Shown here piece after piece: positions 1 to 7,046 of a stretch of DNA of 8,734 nucleotides (the first letter of the stretch is position 1; each line of letters begins with the position of its first letter). The notes beneath the pieces are model-generated. The model was not told the origin of the DNA and did not search any database. It was given only the letters and a program-made list of their open reading frames with translations. The DNA is from Prolixibacteraceae bacterium (GTDB taxonomy: Bacteria > Bacteroidota > Bacteroidia > Bacteroidales > Prolixibacteraceae), in NCBI GenBank assembly GCA_003450125.1, contig DMFR01000319.1, positions 313-9,046 of the forward strand, in the 5' to 3' direction. A program made the position numbers and the translations under genes.

Positions 1-4
1 ACTC

Positions 5-35
5 TTGGTGATATTCTCTTGATTTTATAGCATTG
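5..35 (+). promoter_or_regulatory. Possible Bacteroidota-type promoter for the small antitoxin-like gene
   Basis: A TTG at 5-7 is followed after 20 nt by TAGCATTG at 28-35, which matches the Bacteroidota -7 consensus TAnnTTTG with one mismatch. The spacing agrees with that sigma factor's known preference. Transcription would start near 42, leaving a leader of only about 12 nt before the ATG at 54. The match is imperfect and lies at the window edge, so this is a weak call. Confidence 0.3.
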
Positions 36-53
36 TTTCAAAATAGATAGTTT

Positions 54-245
54 ATGGAAACACTTATAATAAAAATAGATACCCGCACAAAGAAGGGGAA
101 ATATCTTTTCGGCCTGATTACTGAAATGGCTAAGGAGGATACAATTGTTAAAATTGTAAAAAACGAAGTCTACAATGAAATTAGTGCTTCGCTAAAGGAG
201 ATGAAGTCAGGAAAAAGAAAGCCAATCAATGAACTTTTGAAATGA
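54..245 (+). CDS. Small antitoxin-like protein (DUF2683-like), no toxin partner visible
   Basis: The product has 63 residues, starts at ATG and ends at TGA. It opens with a short beta-strand-like METLIIKID segment, followed by a charged, probably helical middle and a lysine-rich end with the pattern SLKEMKSGKRKPINELLK. This layout, a strand followed by helices and a tail ending in 'xGKxxPxxELL', resembles short antitoxins of Bacteroidota toxin-antitoxin pairs (DUF2683-like or RelB/ParD-like). In such families the N-terminal part usually mediates dimerisation or DNA binding and the C-terminal part wraps the toxin; here that role is inferred only. The usual RelE/ParE-type toxin would follow immediately, but the next element is a terminator and then a convergent gene. 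It could therefore be an orphan antitoxin, a regulator, or the downstream half of a pair whose toxin lies left of the window. No Shine-Dalgarno sequence is visible. The ORF looks real because of its clean start and the terminator behind it. The family assignment is tentative. Confidence 0.6.
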   Translation: METLIIKIDTRTKKGKYLFGLITEMAKEDTIVKIVKNEVYNEISASLKEMKSGKRKPINELLK

Positions 246-251
246 AAGAAG

Positions 252-290
252 TTTACTAAGAGTTTCACTTCAAGTGAAACTCTTAGTAAA
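252..290. terminator. Perfect inverted repeat, likely bidirectional terminator
   Basis: Arms 252-270 and 272-290 are exact reverse complements around a single central C at 271. As RNA this gives a stem of up to 17 bp with a 5-nt loop. It lies 7 nt after the stop of the + strand small gene and 2 nt after the stop of the - strand tsaD, so it can serve both convergent transcripts. The flanks are A/T-rich: TATTAT follows on the + side, and a T-rich stretch follows on the - strand side (the complement of the GAAATGAAAGAAG region). There is no long uninterrupted U tract, so efficiency in either direction is inferred from position and stem strength. Confidence 0.85.
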
Positions 291-292
291 TA

Positions 293-1330
293 TTATACCC
301 TGATGTCCATCCTTGCAAAAGGTACGGCATCCATGCCGATAAACTCACCTTTCAGATATTTGAAATGACCGGTCATGGCAATCATGGCGGCATTGTCAGT
401 GGTGAATGCAAACTTGGGGATGTGCATTTTCCAACGGTACTTTACAGCCATTTCCATCAATGCATTTCTCAATCCTGAATTGGCAGAAACACCTCCGGCA
501 ACGGTAATTTCCCTGATGCCCGTTTCTTTGGCCGCCTTGATCAGCTTGTCCAGTAAAATGTCAATGATGGTCTTTTGAAGGGAGGCACACAAATCAGCTT
601 TTCGCTCTTCAATAAAGTTTTCATTTTCTTTCAGCCTGTCACGAAGGAAATACAGGAAGCTGGTCTTTAGTCCACTAAAACTGTAATCGAAATTTGCCAC
701 CCTGGGTTTGGCAAACTGAAAGGCATCGGGATTGCCTTCCTTGGCCAGCTTATCCACAAAGGGGCCGCCGGGGTAGGGAAGTCCCATCACCTTGGCACAT
801 TTGTCAAAGGCTTCACCTGCGGCATCATCAATGGTTTGACCAATGACTTCCATGTCCAAATAATCGTTAACTTTGATGATCTGGGAATTTCCCCCGGAGA
901 CCAAAAGGCACAGAAATGGAAAGGTAGGCGGATCATAAGGCTGGTCGTATTCCTGGATAAAGTGGGCCAGCACATGGGCCTGAAGGTGGTTGATTTCTAT
1001 CATTGGGATGCCCATTGCCAGGGAGAACCCCTTGGCAAATGAAGTGCCTACGAGTAGAGAGCCCAAAAGGCCCGGGCCGCGGGTAAATGCAATGGCCGTA
1101 ATATCTGCGGTAGTTACCCCCGCTTGTTTGATGGCCTGGTCAACGACCGGGATAATGTTTTGCTGGTGGGCACGGCTGGCCAGTTCGGGAACCACTCCTC
1201 CATAGGATTCGTGAACCTTCTGTCCTGCAATGATATTGGACAACAGGAATCCGTTTTTTATTACAGAGGCTGACGTATCATCACAGGAGGATTCTATGCC
1301 TAAAATCAGTATGTTTTTTTCTTTGTTCAT
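293..1330 (-). CDS. tsaD: tRNA N6-adenosine threonylcarbamoyltransferase TsaD
   Basis: TsaD transfers the threonylcarbamoyl group from threonylcarbamoyl-AMP to A37 of ANN-decoding tRNAs, the last step of t6A synthesis. It acts in the cytoplasm with TsaB and TsaE, which are not in this window. The sequence is a full ASKHA-fold Kae1/TsaD protein. It has N-terminal GIESSCDDTS, then GPGLLGSLLVG, then the metal-binding HLQAH (HxxxH, about residues 115-119 from the ATG), then LLVSGGNSQ. These are followed by DDAAGEAFDKCAKVMGLPYPGG, by GGVSANSGLR, and by the third metal ligand Asp in TTDNAAM (about residue 312). Counted from ATG at 1330 the protein has 345 residues, normal for bacterial TsaD. A TTG nine bases upstream (1339) would add MTT; I prefer the ATG because the sequence before it is not conserved in the family and neither start has a ribosome binding site. 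All key residues are intact. The gene is divergent from tamB and convergent with the small antitoxin-like gene. Confidence 0.97.
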   Translation of the reverse strand: MNKEKNILILGIESSCDDTSASVIKNGFLLSNIIAGQKVHESYGGVVPELASRAHQQNIIPVVDQAIKQAGVTTADITAIAFTRGPGLLGSLLVGTSFAKGFSLAMGIPMIEINHLQAHVLAHFIQEYDQPYDPPTFPFLCLLVSGGNSQIIKVNDYLDMEVIGQTIDDAAGEAFDKCAKVMGLPYPGGPFVDKLAKEGNPDAFQFAKPRVANFDYSFSGLKTSFLYFLRDRLKENENFIEERKADLCASLQKTIIDILLDKLIKAAKETGIREITVAGGVSANSGLRNALMEMAVKYRWKMHIPKFAFTTDNAAMIAMTGHFKYLKGEFIGMDAVPFARMDIRV

Positions 1331-1344
1331 CGTTGTCAATAAAA

Positions 1345-1377
1345 AGTCCGGCGAAGCGTTAATTTATTCAACGGACT
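1345..1377. repeat. Short interrupted inverted repeat in the tsaD-tamB intergenic region
   Basis: AGTCCG at 1345-1350 is mirrored by CGGACT at 1372-1377, with 21 nt between them that include a weaker GTT/AAC pair. The dyad is in the only non-coding space between the divergent tsaD and tamB genes. On the tsaD side it falls in the leader, just before the start codon, where it could form a hairpin or bind a regulator. Six-base arms this far apart can arise by chance, so a function is only possible. Confidence 0.3.
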
Positions 1378-1405
1378 GGTTTTTATCAGCGTATTTTTTA
1401 TTATT

Positions 1406-4400
1406 TTGCTTAATAATTCAAGGGACAAAATTATCAAAAAATCACTCAAAATAGGATTGTCGGTTTTGGGCACGGTATTCATCCTGCTCATCGGTTCCTG
1501 GTTCGTACTTCAAAGTCCGGTGGTACAGACCTATTTGGTCAATAAACTGACAAAACATTTTTCTGAGAAATACCATACATCGGTTACCATAAAGGGGGTT
1601 TCCATCTCTTTTTTTAACAAGGTGATTCTGGAAGATGTACTGGTAAAGGATCAGAAGAACGATTCGCTTTTGTTTGTTCATGAACTGGAGGCAGGCATTG
1701 AATCGTTCAGTATTGAGAAACGAACTGCCCAAATTGATCATCTGACATTGGACAATACCATTCTGACCATTGATTCCGATTCCGCAGGGGTTGCCAATTA
1801 CCAGTTTTTAGTTGATTTATTTGCCAAAAAAGATACCATTCAGACAGCAGACAGCCTTCAGTTCAATTTTGACATGAAGCGCTTTGAGTTCAACAATGCC
1901 TCGGTAAGTTATGGCTATCGGGACAGTACCGGCCATCAACGGATCGACCTGAGGAACATTAACCTGGGGGTTTCGGATTTGGAACTTCACTATGATAAAA
2001 TAGCCTTTCTAATCACCCAGTTCCAATTGAATGATCACAAGGATTTTAGGCTAGAGAATTTTTCTGCACGTTTTATTGCAACACCCGATTCTATCAACCT
2101 GATGAATCTGCATGCCCTTACCACCAATTCGGAGATTACAGAACTAAATGTCAAAGTCGATAAAAAGAAACCGGGGACTGCATTTGATTTGAAAAAGATG
2201 AAGGTGAGCATGGATCTGAAAAAATCAAAGATCAGCCTCAAGGATGTGGGCATGATTGTCCCTCTGCTCAAAGGTATGGATGAAGATATTGATGTGTCAG
2301 GACAGGTATCGGGAACCCTTGCCGACCTGAAAGGGAAGAACATTTTACTTAGCATGGGAAGCAACACCCAACTGGCTTTTGATTTATACCTGAGCGGGCT
2401 GCCCGATTTTGCCAACACCTATATGCACATTGATCTGAAGCAGTCGTTTGCCGATTTCAAAGATCTGAGCCATGTGAAGCTTCCGGATAATTTTCCCCTT
2501 CAACAATTGACTGTTCCATCGCAACTTATGGATGCCGGAATTATCGAATACAATGGGAATTTCACAGGCTTCTTTAGTGATTTTGTAGCTTTTGGAACCT
2601 TTAAATCCAAGTGGGGCATCCTAAAGACCGATTTGTCGTTTATCCCGACCAAGGATAAAAAGCTGAAAATCAACGGCAAGTTGAGGACCGTTAATTTTAA
2701 GATCGGTGATCTGGCCCAGACGACATTGCTTGACGGTGTTACTTTTAATGGCGATATTCAAGGGCTCTTGAATCAGCAGACACACGATTTTTCAGCCCAG
2801 GTTTCAGGCAAAATCGATAGTATTTTTGTCAACAACTATCAATACAAAAACATTCAAATGAACGGTGATATCCTGAATAAGAAATTTGATGGATTCATGG
2901 TGGTGGATGATCCCAATTTGAAACTGAGATTTGACGGAAAGTTCGACCTCAATGTCCCCGTTCCTGAGTTTAATTTCCAGATGCTTTTGGAAAATGCCAA
3001 CCTTCGGGCCATTAATCTGGATCATAGCTACCAGCATTCAGCCATCTCTTTTGCCTTGAATGCCAATTTTACGGGAAGCAACATCGATAATATCAACGGT
3101 CTTATCCATTTTAGCAAAGGGGCTTACATCAATGAGAACGGGGCGGTTTCGTTTGATAATTTCGACTTGAAAACTTTTTACGACAATGAACCTGTTTTAC
3201 AGCTAAGATCCGATTTCCTGGATGCCGATATTCGTGGCCAATATGAATTGCACAATCTGCACAATTCGGTCAAACAGGTTATTTCCCATTTTCTTCCTTC
3301 GGCAGGCTTGACATTCCCAACAGAGAAAATACAGAATAATTTTGACTTTAAGGTCGTACTTAAAGATGGAAATCGTTTTACCAAAGTATTGATGCCAGAA
3401 TTAATGTTGAATACCGCAGCAATCGACGGGAGTATCAACTCAGATAAGAATTTACTCACTGTCAACGCTACCTTTCCCGATATTCAATATCATTCCACCA
3501 GGTTTCATAAGTTTAGCTTCAGTGTTGACAGTGATTCAAAATTGAATATCCGAAACAAGGTGGAAGATATTTCCATTGGCGAACAGTTCAAAATATACAA
3601 TCTTTCCCTGAATTCAGCCGCGGGAAAGGATGTGCTGGAATCGAAGCTGGCATGGAATAATTTTGGTTCGGTTTCTTATAGCGGATCTTTGAATACCAGT
3701 ACGAAGTTTTTCAGTCAAAAGGATAGCCCGCACATAGAAGTTTCTATCAAACCTTCACGGATTTTACTGGCCGACAGTTTATGGCAGATCAATTCGGCCT
3801 TGATTACCCTGGATTCTACCCTTGTAAAGGTGAATAAGCTTGAATTGTCGAACCATGGTCAGTCCATTATGGTGGATGGCTCGATTGATAAAAATAAGGA
3901 TGATAAACTGAACATTCATTTTAACCAGATTGATCTTAACCCACTGAACACCTTTATTGCGGGCGATCTTGAACTATTAGGCACATTGAACGGCACCTTT
4001 TCTATTTTTGACATTTATCACAGGGCCTTGTTTCTGGCAGATCTGAAAATTGACGGGGTAAGCTTGTTGGGGCAAACCATCGGCAATGCTTCTGTACAGA
4101 GCCGCTGGGACAGCGATGCTGAAGAAATTAATGCCGAATTGCTGGTTCATTCGGATGAAAAAACAACGTTGCAGGCTTACGGAATTTATAATCCAGCTAA
4201 AGACAGCCTGTCGGTCAAAACCAATTTCAACCATTTTTCATTGTTGATTCTTCAACCCTTGCTGGGGAGCAGTTTTGCTCATTTTCATGGTGATGCAACA
4301 GGTAAAGTACACGTTTACGGGCATCTTGACCATATTCAGCACGATGGGGCCTTGTATGCCGCCAATGCCGGTTTGATGCTTACCGATTTACAGGTCAACT

Positions 4401-5821
4401 ATACCATGAACGATTCGGTTAAGTTTGTTGGAGATAAAATTATATTTCCGCAGATGAGGATAGTGGATGATTATAAAAACACGGGCATCTTTAACGGAAC
4501 CATTCAGCACCGTAGCTTTTCAAAATTCATCTATGATCTGTCCATCAAATCCAATAAGATCATGGCTTTCAATACCACCCCGGCGATCAATGAGCAGTTT
4601 TACGGAAAAGCTTTTGGAAGCGGCATGGTACGGATTACCGGGAAAGACCCAAACCTGTTGATTGATGGGGCTGTACGGACCGAAAAAGGAACGGACATGA
4701 ATATTTACCTCGAATATGAAGACGAGGCCCAGCAATACGATTTTCTCACTTTCGTGAAGCACGGATTCCAGGTCCCTGGTCTGCCGAAGAAGGATCCGGA
4801 AAGCAAGTCCACTTTAGTGATGAAATTCAATGTTGAGATTACCCCCGAGGCCAAGGCCCAGCTAATTTATAATTCGAAGATCGGTGATGTGATACGGGCC
4901 CATGGTTCATCCGAAAATATGCAGATCAACATTGATAACAATTCCAATATCACCATGTTTGGCGAATATACCTTTGAAGAAGGGGATTATCTTTTCACCC
5001 TCCAAAATGTGATCAATAAGAAATTCGAAATCCAGCAGGGCGGCACCATACAGTGGAATGGAGATCCAAACAACGCAGTCATCGACCTCAATGCCATTTA
5101 CCGGCTGAAAGCATCGCTGAAAGAACTTTTTGTGGATGAATACAAAGACATCGACAATCAACGCATACCAGTATTGTGTAAAATTGCACTTTCGAGAAAC
5201 CTCAGTAACCCGGATATCAAATTTGATATTGAATTACCTTCAGCAGAAGACAGGATTAAAAATGGGATAAAACAGTTTGTCAGTACAGAAGAAGACATGA
5301 ACAAGCAGATGTTGTCGCTTCTGGTGCTGGGTAAGTTTTATACCGCAGAAGCCAACAACCGTCTGGTTGGTTCGACGGCTTCAACGGCCAGCGAATTGCT
5401 GTCCAACCAGTTTAGCAATTGGCTCTCTCAGCTCAGTAAGGATTTTGATGTAGGGGTTAATTACCGGCCAGGAGACCAGATCTCCAATGATGAAGTCGAA
5501 CTGGCCCTTAGTACCCAAATGTTCAATAACAGGGTAACGATCAACGGAAACATTGCCAACAATTCCTCTCAAAAGATCAATGCCAACAACAACGGACTTG
5601 TGGGCGATGCAGATGTGAATGTTAAACTTACGCGGAACGGCAAACTGCAGTTAAAGGCCTATAATCATGCCAACAATAACATCATCTACGAAACTTCTCC
5701 CTATACCCAGGGGGTAGGGGTGTCGTACCGCGAAGATTTTAACGATTTTCAGGAGCTTTGGCAAAAGGTGAAACATCTTTTCAAATCCAAATCAGCAAGG
5801 CAAAAACCAGTAAATAAATAG
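1406..5821 (+). CDS. tamB: TamB/AsmA-like translocation and assembly module protein (DUF490 C-terminal domain)
   Basis: This large envelope protein has 1471 residues. In the known family, TamB is anchored in the inner membrane, spans the periplasm as a long beta-helical groove, and works with the BamA-family protein TamA or in lipid transport to the outer membrane. The N-terminus has basic residues (RDKIIKKSLK), one membrane helix at about 17-36, and then an AsmA-like opening with VKGVSISF-type strands and LEDVLVKDQKNDSLL, typical of Bacteroidota homologues. The middle (about 60-1000) is repetitive beta-strand sequence with alternating hydrophobic residues. The C-terminal TamB domain covers roughly 1020-1440 and contains the diagnostic GGTIQWNGDP (about 1212-1221) followed by an IDLNAIYRLKASL stretch. 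The end carries GVGVSYREDF, also typical. No ATG lies near the N-terminus. TTG at 1406 is the best start because it keeps the basic residues before the helix, but a non-standard ATT at 1430 cannot be excluded. No TamA gene is adjacent in this window. The frame is intact. Confidence 0.93.
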   Translation: MLNNSRDKIIKKSLKIGLSVLGTVFILLIGSWFVLQSPVVQTYLVNKLTKHFSEKYHTSVTIKGVSISFFNKVILEDVLVKDQKNDSLLFVHELEAGIESFSIEKRTAQIDHLTLDNTILTIDSDSAGVANYQFLVDLFAKKDTIQTADSLQFNFDMKRFEFNNASVSYGYRDSTGHQRIDLRNINLGVSDLELHYDKIAFLITQFQLNDHKDFRLENFSARFIATPDSINLMNLHALTTNSEITELNVKVDKKKPGTAFDLKKMKVSMDLKKSKISLKDVGMIVPLLKGMDEDIDVSGQVSGTLADLKGKNILLSMGSNTQLAFDLYLSGLPDFANTYMHIDLKQSFADFKDLSHVKLPDNFPLQQLTVPSQLMDAGIIEYNGNFTGFFSDFVAFGTFKSKWGILKTDLSFIPTKDKKLKINGKLRTVNFKIGDLAQTTLLDGVTFNGDIQGLLNQQTHDFSAQVSGKIDSIFVNNYQYKNIQMNGDILNKKFDGFMVVDDPNLKLRFDGKFDLNVPVPEFNFQMLLENANLRAINLDHSYQHSAISFALNANFTGSNIDNINGLIHFSKGAYINENGAVSFDNFDLKTFYDNEPVLQLRSDFLDADIRGQYELHNLHNSVKQVISHFLPSAGLTFPTEKIQNNFDFKVVLKDGNRFTKVLMPELMLNTAAIDGSINSDKNLLTVNATFPDIQYHSTRFHKFSFSVDSDSKLNIRNKVEDISIGEQFKIYNLSLNSAAGKDVLESKLAWNNFGSVSYSGSLNTSTKFFSQKDSPHIEVSIKPSRILLADSLWQINSALITLDSTLVKVNKLELSNHGQSIMVDGSIDKNKDDKLNIHFNQIDLNPLNTFIAGDLELLGTLNGTFSIFDIYHRALFLADLKIDGVSLLGQTIGNASVQSRWDSDAEEINAELLVHSDEKTTLQAYGIYNPAKDSLSVKTNFNHFSLLILQPLLGSSFAHFHGDATGKVHVYGHLDHIQHDGALYAANAGLMLTDLQVNYTMNDSVKFVGDKIIFPQMRIVDDYKNTGIFNGTIQHRSFSKFIYDLSIKSNKIMAFNTTPAINEQFYGKAFGSGMVRITGKDPNLLIDGAVRTEKGTDMNIYLEYEDEAQQYDFLTFVKHGFQVPGLPKKDPESKSTLVMKFNVEITPEAKAQLIYNSKIGDVIRAHGSSENMQINIDNNSNITMFGEYTFEEGDYLFTLQNVINKKFEIQQGGTIQWNGDPNNAVIDLNAIYRLKASLKELFVDEYKDIDNQRIPVLCKIALSRNLSNPDIKFDIELPSAEDRIKNGIKQFVSTEEDMNKQMLSLLVLGKFYTAEANNRLVGSTASTASELLSNQFSNWLSQLSKDFDVGVNYRPGDQISNDEVELALSTQMFNNRVTINGNIANNSSQKINANNNGLVGDADVNVKLTRNGKLQLKAYNHANNNIIYETSPYTQGVGVSYREDFNDFQELWQKVKHLFKSKSARQKPVNK
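1426..1433 (-). promoter_or_regulatory. Candidate -7 box of the tsaD promoter
   Basis: Read on the - strand this is TAATTTTG, an exact match to the Bacteroidota -7 consensus TAnnTTTG. Transcription would begin near 1419 and give tsaD a leader of about 90 nt. No TTG sits at the usual 17-23 nt upstream, so the -33 element is not supported. The box overlaps the first codons of tamB as annotated, which is either tight divergent packing or a hint that tamB starts further downstream. The 8-mer is short and A/T-rich, so a chance match is possible. Confidence 0.35.
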
Positions 5822-5828
5822 ATTCAGC

Positions 5829-5836
5829 TATTTTTG
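5829..5836 (+). promoter_or_regulatory. First TATTTTTG box upstream of exbB
   Basis: This is an exact TAnnTTTG match only 7 nt after the tamB stop, and it repeats exactly 20 nt later at 5849-5856. It has no TTG at the -33 distance. It may be a second, weaker start site or simply part of the A/T-rich spacer. Its TTTG lies only 12 nt before the downstream box, too close to serve as that box's -33 element. Confidence 0.3.
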
Positions 5837-5848
5837 GCCTAAAAATTG

Positions 5849-5856
5849 TATTTTTG
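5849..5856 (+). promoter_or_regulatory. Likely -7 box of the exbB-exbD-tonB operon promoter
   Basis: TATTTTTG followed by CG is an exact match to the Bacteroidota -7 consensus TAnnTTTG. It lies in the only sizeable gap (99 nt) on the + strand between tamB and exbB. Transcription would start near 5862, giving a leader of about 58 nt. A matching -33 TTG at 17-23 nt upstream is not present. All four downstream genes are tightly spaced and have no other visible promoter, so this box probably drives them all, together with possible read-through from tamB. Confidence 0.6.
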
Positions 5857-5860
5857 CGAA

Positions 5861-5881
5861 ACATACTATTATATGGTATGT
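5861..5881 (+). promoter_or_regulatory. Inverted repeat at the predicted transcription start of the exbB operon
   Basis: ACATAC at 5861-5866 pairs exactly with GTATGT at 5876-5881. Pairing continues inward through one U-G and two A-U pairs, giving a 9-bp stem with a 3-nt loop. Position -1 to +20 relative to the inferred start would suit an operator bound by a dimeric repressor, or a 5'-end hairpin that stabilises the mRNA. No regulator is encoded nearby, so which of these applies is unknown. Confidence 0.45.
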
Positions 5882-5920
5882 CTCGTTTTCTTATAAAATT
5901 GACCTTAAAACAAGTTGCAT

Positions 5921-6628
5921 ATGTTGAATTTTATCATCTTACAGGCTAGTCAAAACTTGACCGAGGGCGTAAAAGTTGCAGCCAAGGCGGTCCAACCCGA
6001 GGGGGTAAAATTAGGATTCATCGATCTGGCCATAAAAGGCGGACCCATAATGATCCCCATTGTCCTGTTATCCTTTGTGGCAGTATTCATTTTCGTTGAC
6101 CGATACATTGCCATCAATAAAGCAAGAAAGGTCGATTCACGAATGATGGATCGGGTCAAAGAATATATTCTTGATGGGAAAGTTGAATCCGCTTATGCCT
6201 TGTGCAGAAGTGAAAACAGCCCAACCTCACGGATGATCGAAAAGGGTATTTCACGCATTGGACGACCCATGGCAGATGTGACCACTGCTATTGAAATTGT
6301 AGGAAACCTGGAGGTTTCAAAATTGGAAAAAGGACTTCCGGTGTTGGCCAGCGTTGCCGGCGGAGCACCTATGTTGGGTTTCCTGGGTACAGTAACCGGT
6401 ATGATTTCCGCTTTTTATGATATGGCCAATGCAGGAAACAATATCAACATCACTTTGTTGTCATCAGGTATTTACCAGGCCATGGTTACCACCGTTGCCG
6501 GCTTAATTGTAGGGATTACCGCTTATTTTGCATACAACCTGTTGGTTGCCAATGTTGAAAATGTGGTCTTTAAAATGGAAATTGCAACCAGCGAGTTTAT
6601 GGATATGTTGAACGAACCAGCAAAATAA
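5921..6628 (+). CDS. exbB: MotA/TolQ/ExbB-family proton channel protein ExbB
   Basis: This is the inner-membrane channel subunit that couples the proton motive force to an ExbD/TonB- or TolR/TolA-type transducer. Counted from ATG at 5921 it has 235 residues, a usual size for the family. A short N-terminal segment is followed by a first membrane helix at about 42-62 (GPIMIPIVLLSFVAVFIFVDR) and a cytoplasmic region of about 75 residues. A second helix at about 140-165 contains the family signature LGFLGTVTGMI, and a third at about 183-208 contains GIYQAMVTTVAGLIVGI. The conserved helix-2 and helix-3 Thr residues expected to line the proton path are present. A TTG at 5915 gives two extra residues, but ATG at 5921 is the simpler start; no ribosome binding site supports either. 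It heads a four-gene operon and is followed after 7 nt by exbD. Sequence alone does not separate ExbB from TolQ. Confidence 0.94.
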   Translation: MLNFIILQASQNLTEGVKVAAKAVQPEGVKLGFIDLAIKGGPIMIPIVLLSFVAVFIFVDRYIAINKARKVDSRMMDRVKEYILDGKVESAYALCRSENSPTSRMIEKGISRIGRPMADVTTAIEIVGNLEVSKLEKGLPVLASVAGGAPMLGFLGTVTGMISAFYDMANAGNNINITLLSSGIYQAMVTTVAGLIVGITAYFAYNLLVANVENVVFKMEIATSEFMDMLNEPAK

Positions 6629-6635
6629 AGATATC

Positions 6636-7046
6636 ATGGCTTTAAAACGTCGAAATAAGGTGGAGGTAAGTTTTAGTATGGCTTCGATGACTGATATCGT
6701 TTTCCTTTTGTTGTTATTTTTTATGATTACATCAACACAGGTGGCTCCCAATGCCCTCAAGCTTCTATTGCCTCAAAGCAATAATCAGACGGTTGCAAAG
6801 GCCATTACAACCATCTCAATAACTGCTGATCTGAAATTTTATATCAATGAAAATGGCGATCTTAAAAAAGTGGCCTTTTCTGAGATTGAGCCTTTTTTAC
6901 AAAAAGTGATCAAGACCAATGAAGATACCTACATTGCCCTTCATGCCGATAAGACGGTGCCGATTGAGCAAGTAGTGAATATCATGAATATTGCCAAACG
7001 CAACCAAATTAAACTGATTCTTGCTACATCTCCAGAAGAAGAATAA
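6636..7046 (+). CDS. exbD: Biopolymer transport protein ExbD/TolR family
   Basis: This is the partner of the ExbB channel. An ExbD dimer sits inside the ExbB pentamer, and its membrane aspartate carries the proton. The protein has 136 residues: a short basic cytoplasmic tail (MALKRRNK), then one membrane helix at about 18-36 that begins with MTDIVFLLLLFFMITS, in which Asp20 is the conserved proton-carrying residue. A periplasmic domain of about 100 residues follows and includes the typical YIALHADKTVPIEQVVNIMNIAKR stretch. It starts 7 nt after exbB, and its stop codon overlaps the next start by one base (TAATG), indicating translational coupling. Many Bacteroidota TonB clusters carry two exbD genes; only one is here, which is closer to a TolQ-TolR-TolA layout. 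Confidence 0.95.
   Translation: MALKRRNKVEVSFSMASMTDIVFLLLLFFMITSTQVAPNALKLLLPQSNNQTVAKAITTISITADLKFYINENGDLKKVAFSEIEPFLQKVIKTNEDTYIALHADKTVPIEQVVNIMNIAKRNQIKLILATSPEEE

Noticed and set aside
836..1205. Overlapping + strand ORFs opposite tsaD
   Set aside because: tsaD motifs run continuously through this region on the - strand. The + strand products look like random reverse translations.
2035..2418. 127-residue antisense ORF inside tamB
   Set aside because: It lies wholly within a well-supported coding frame and shows no family resemblance or start signals of its own.
5830..5846. A/T-only inverted repeat (ATTTTT / AAAAAT) considered as a tamB terminator
   Set aside because: The six-pair stem has no G-C pairs and no following T tract suited to intrinsic termination, and it overlaps promoter-like sequence.
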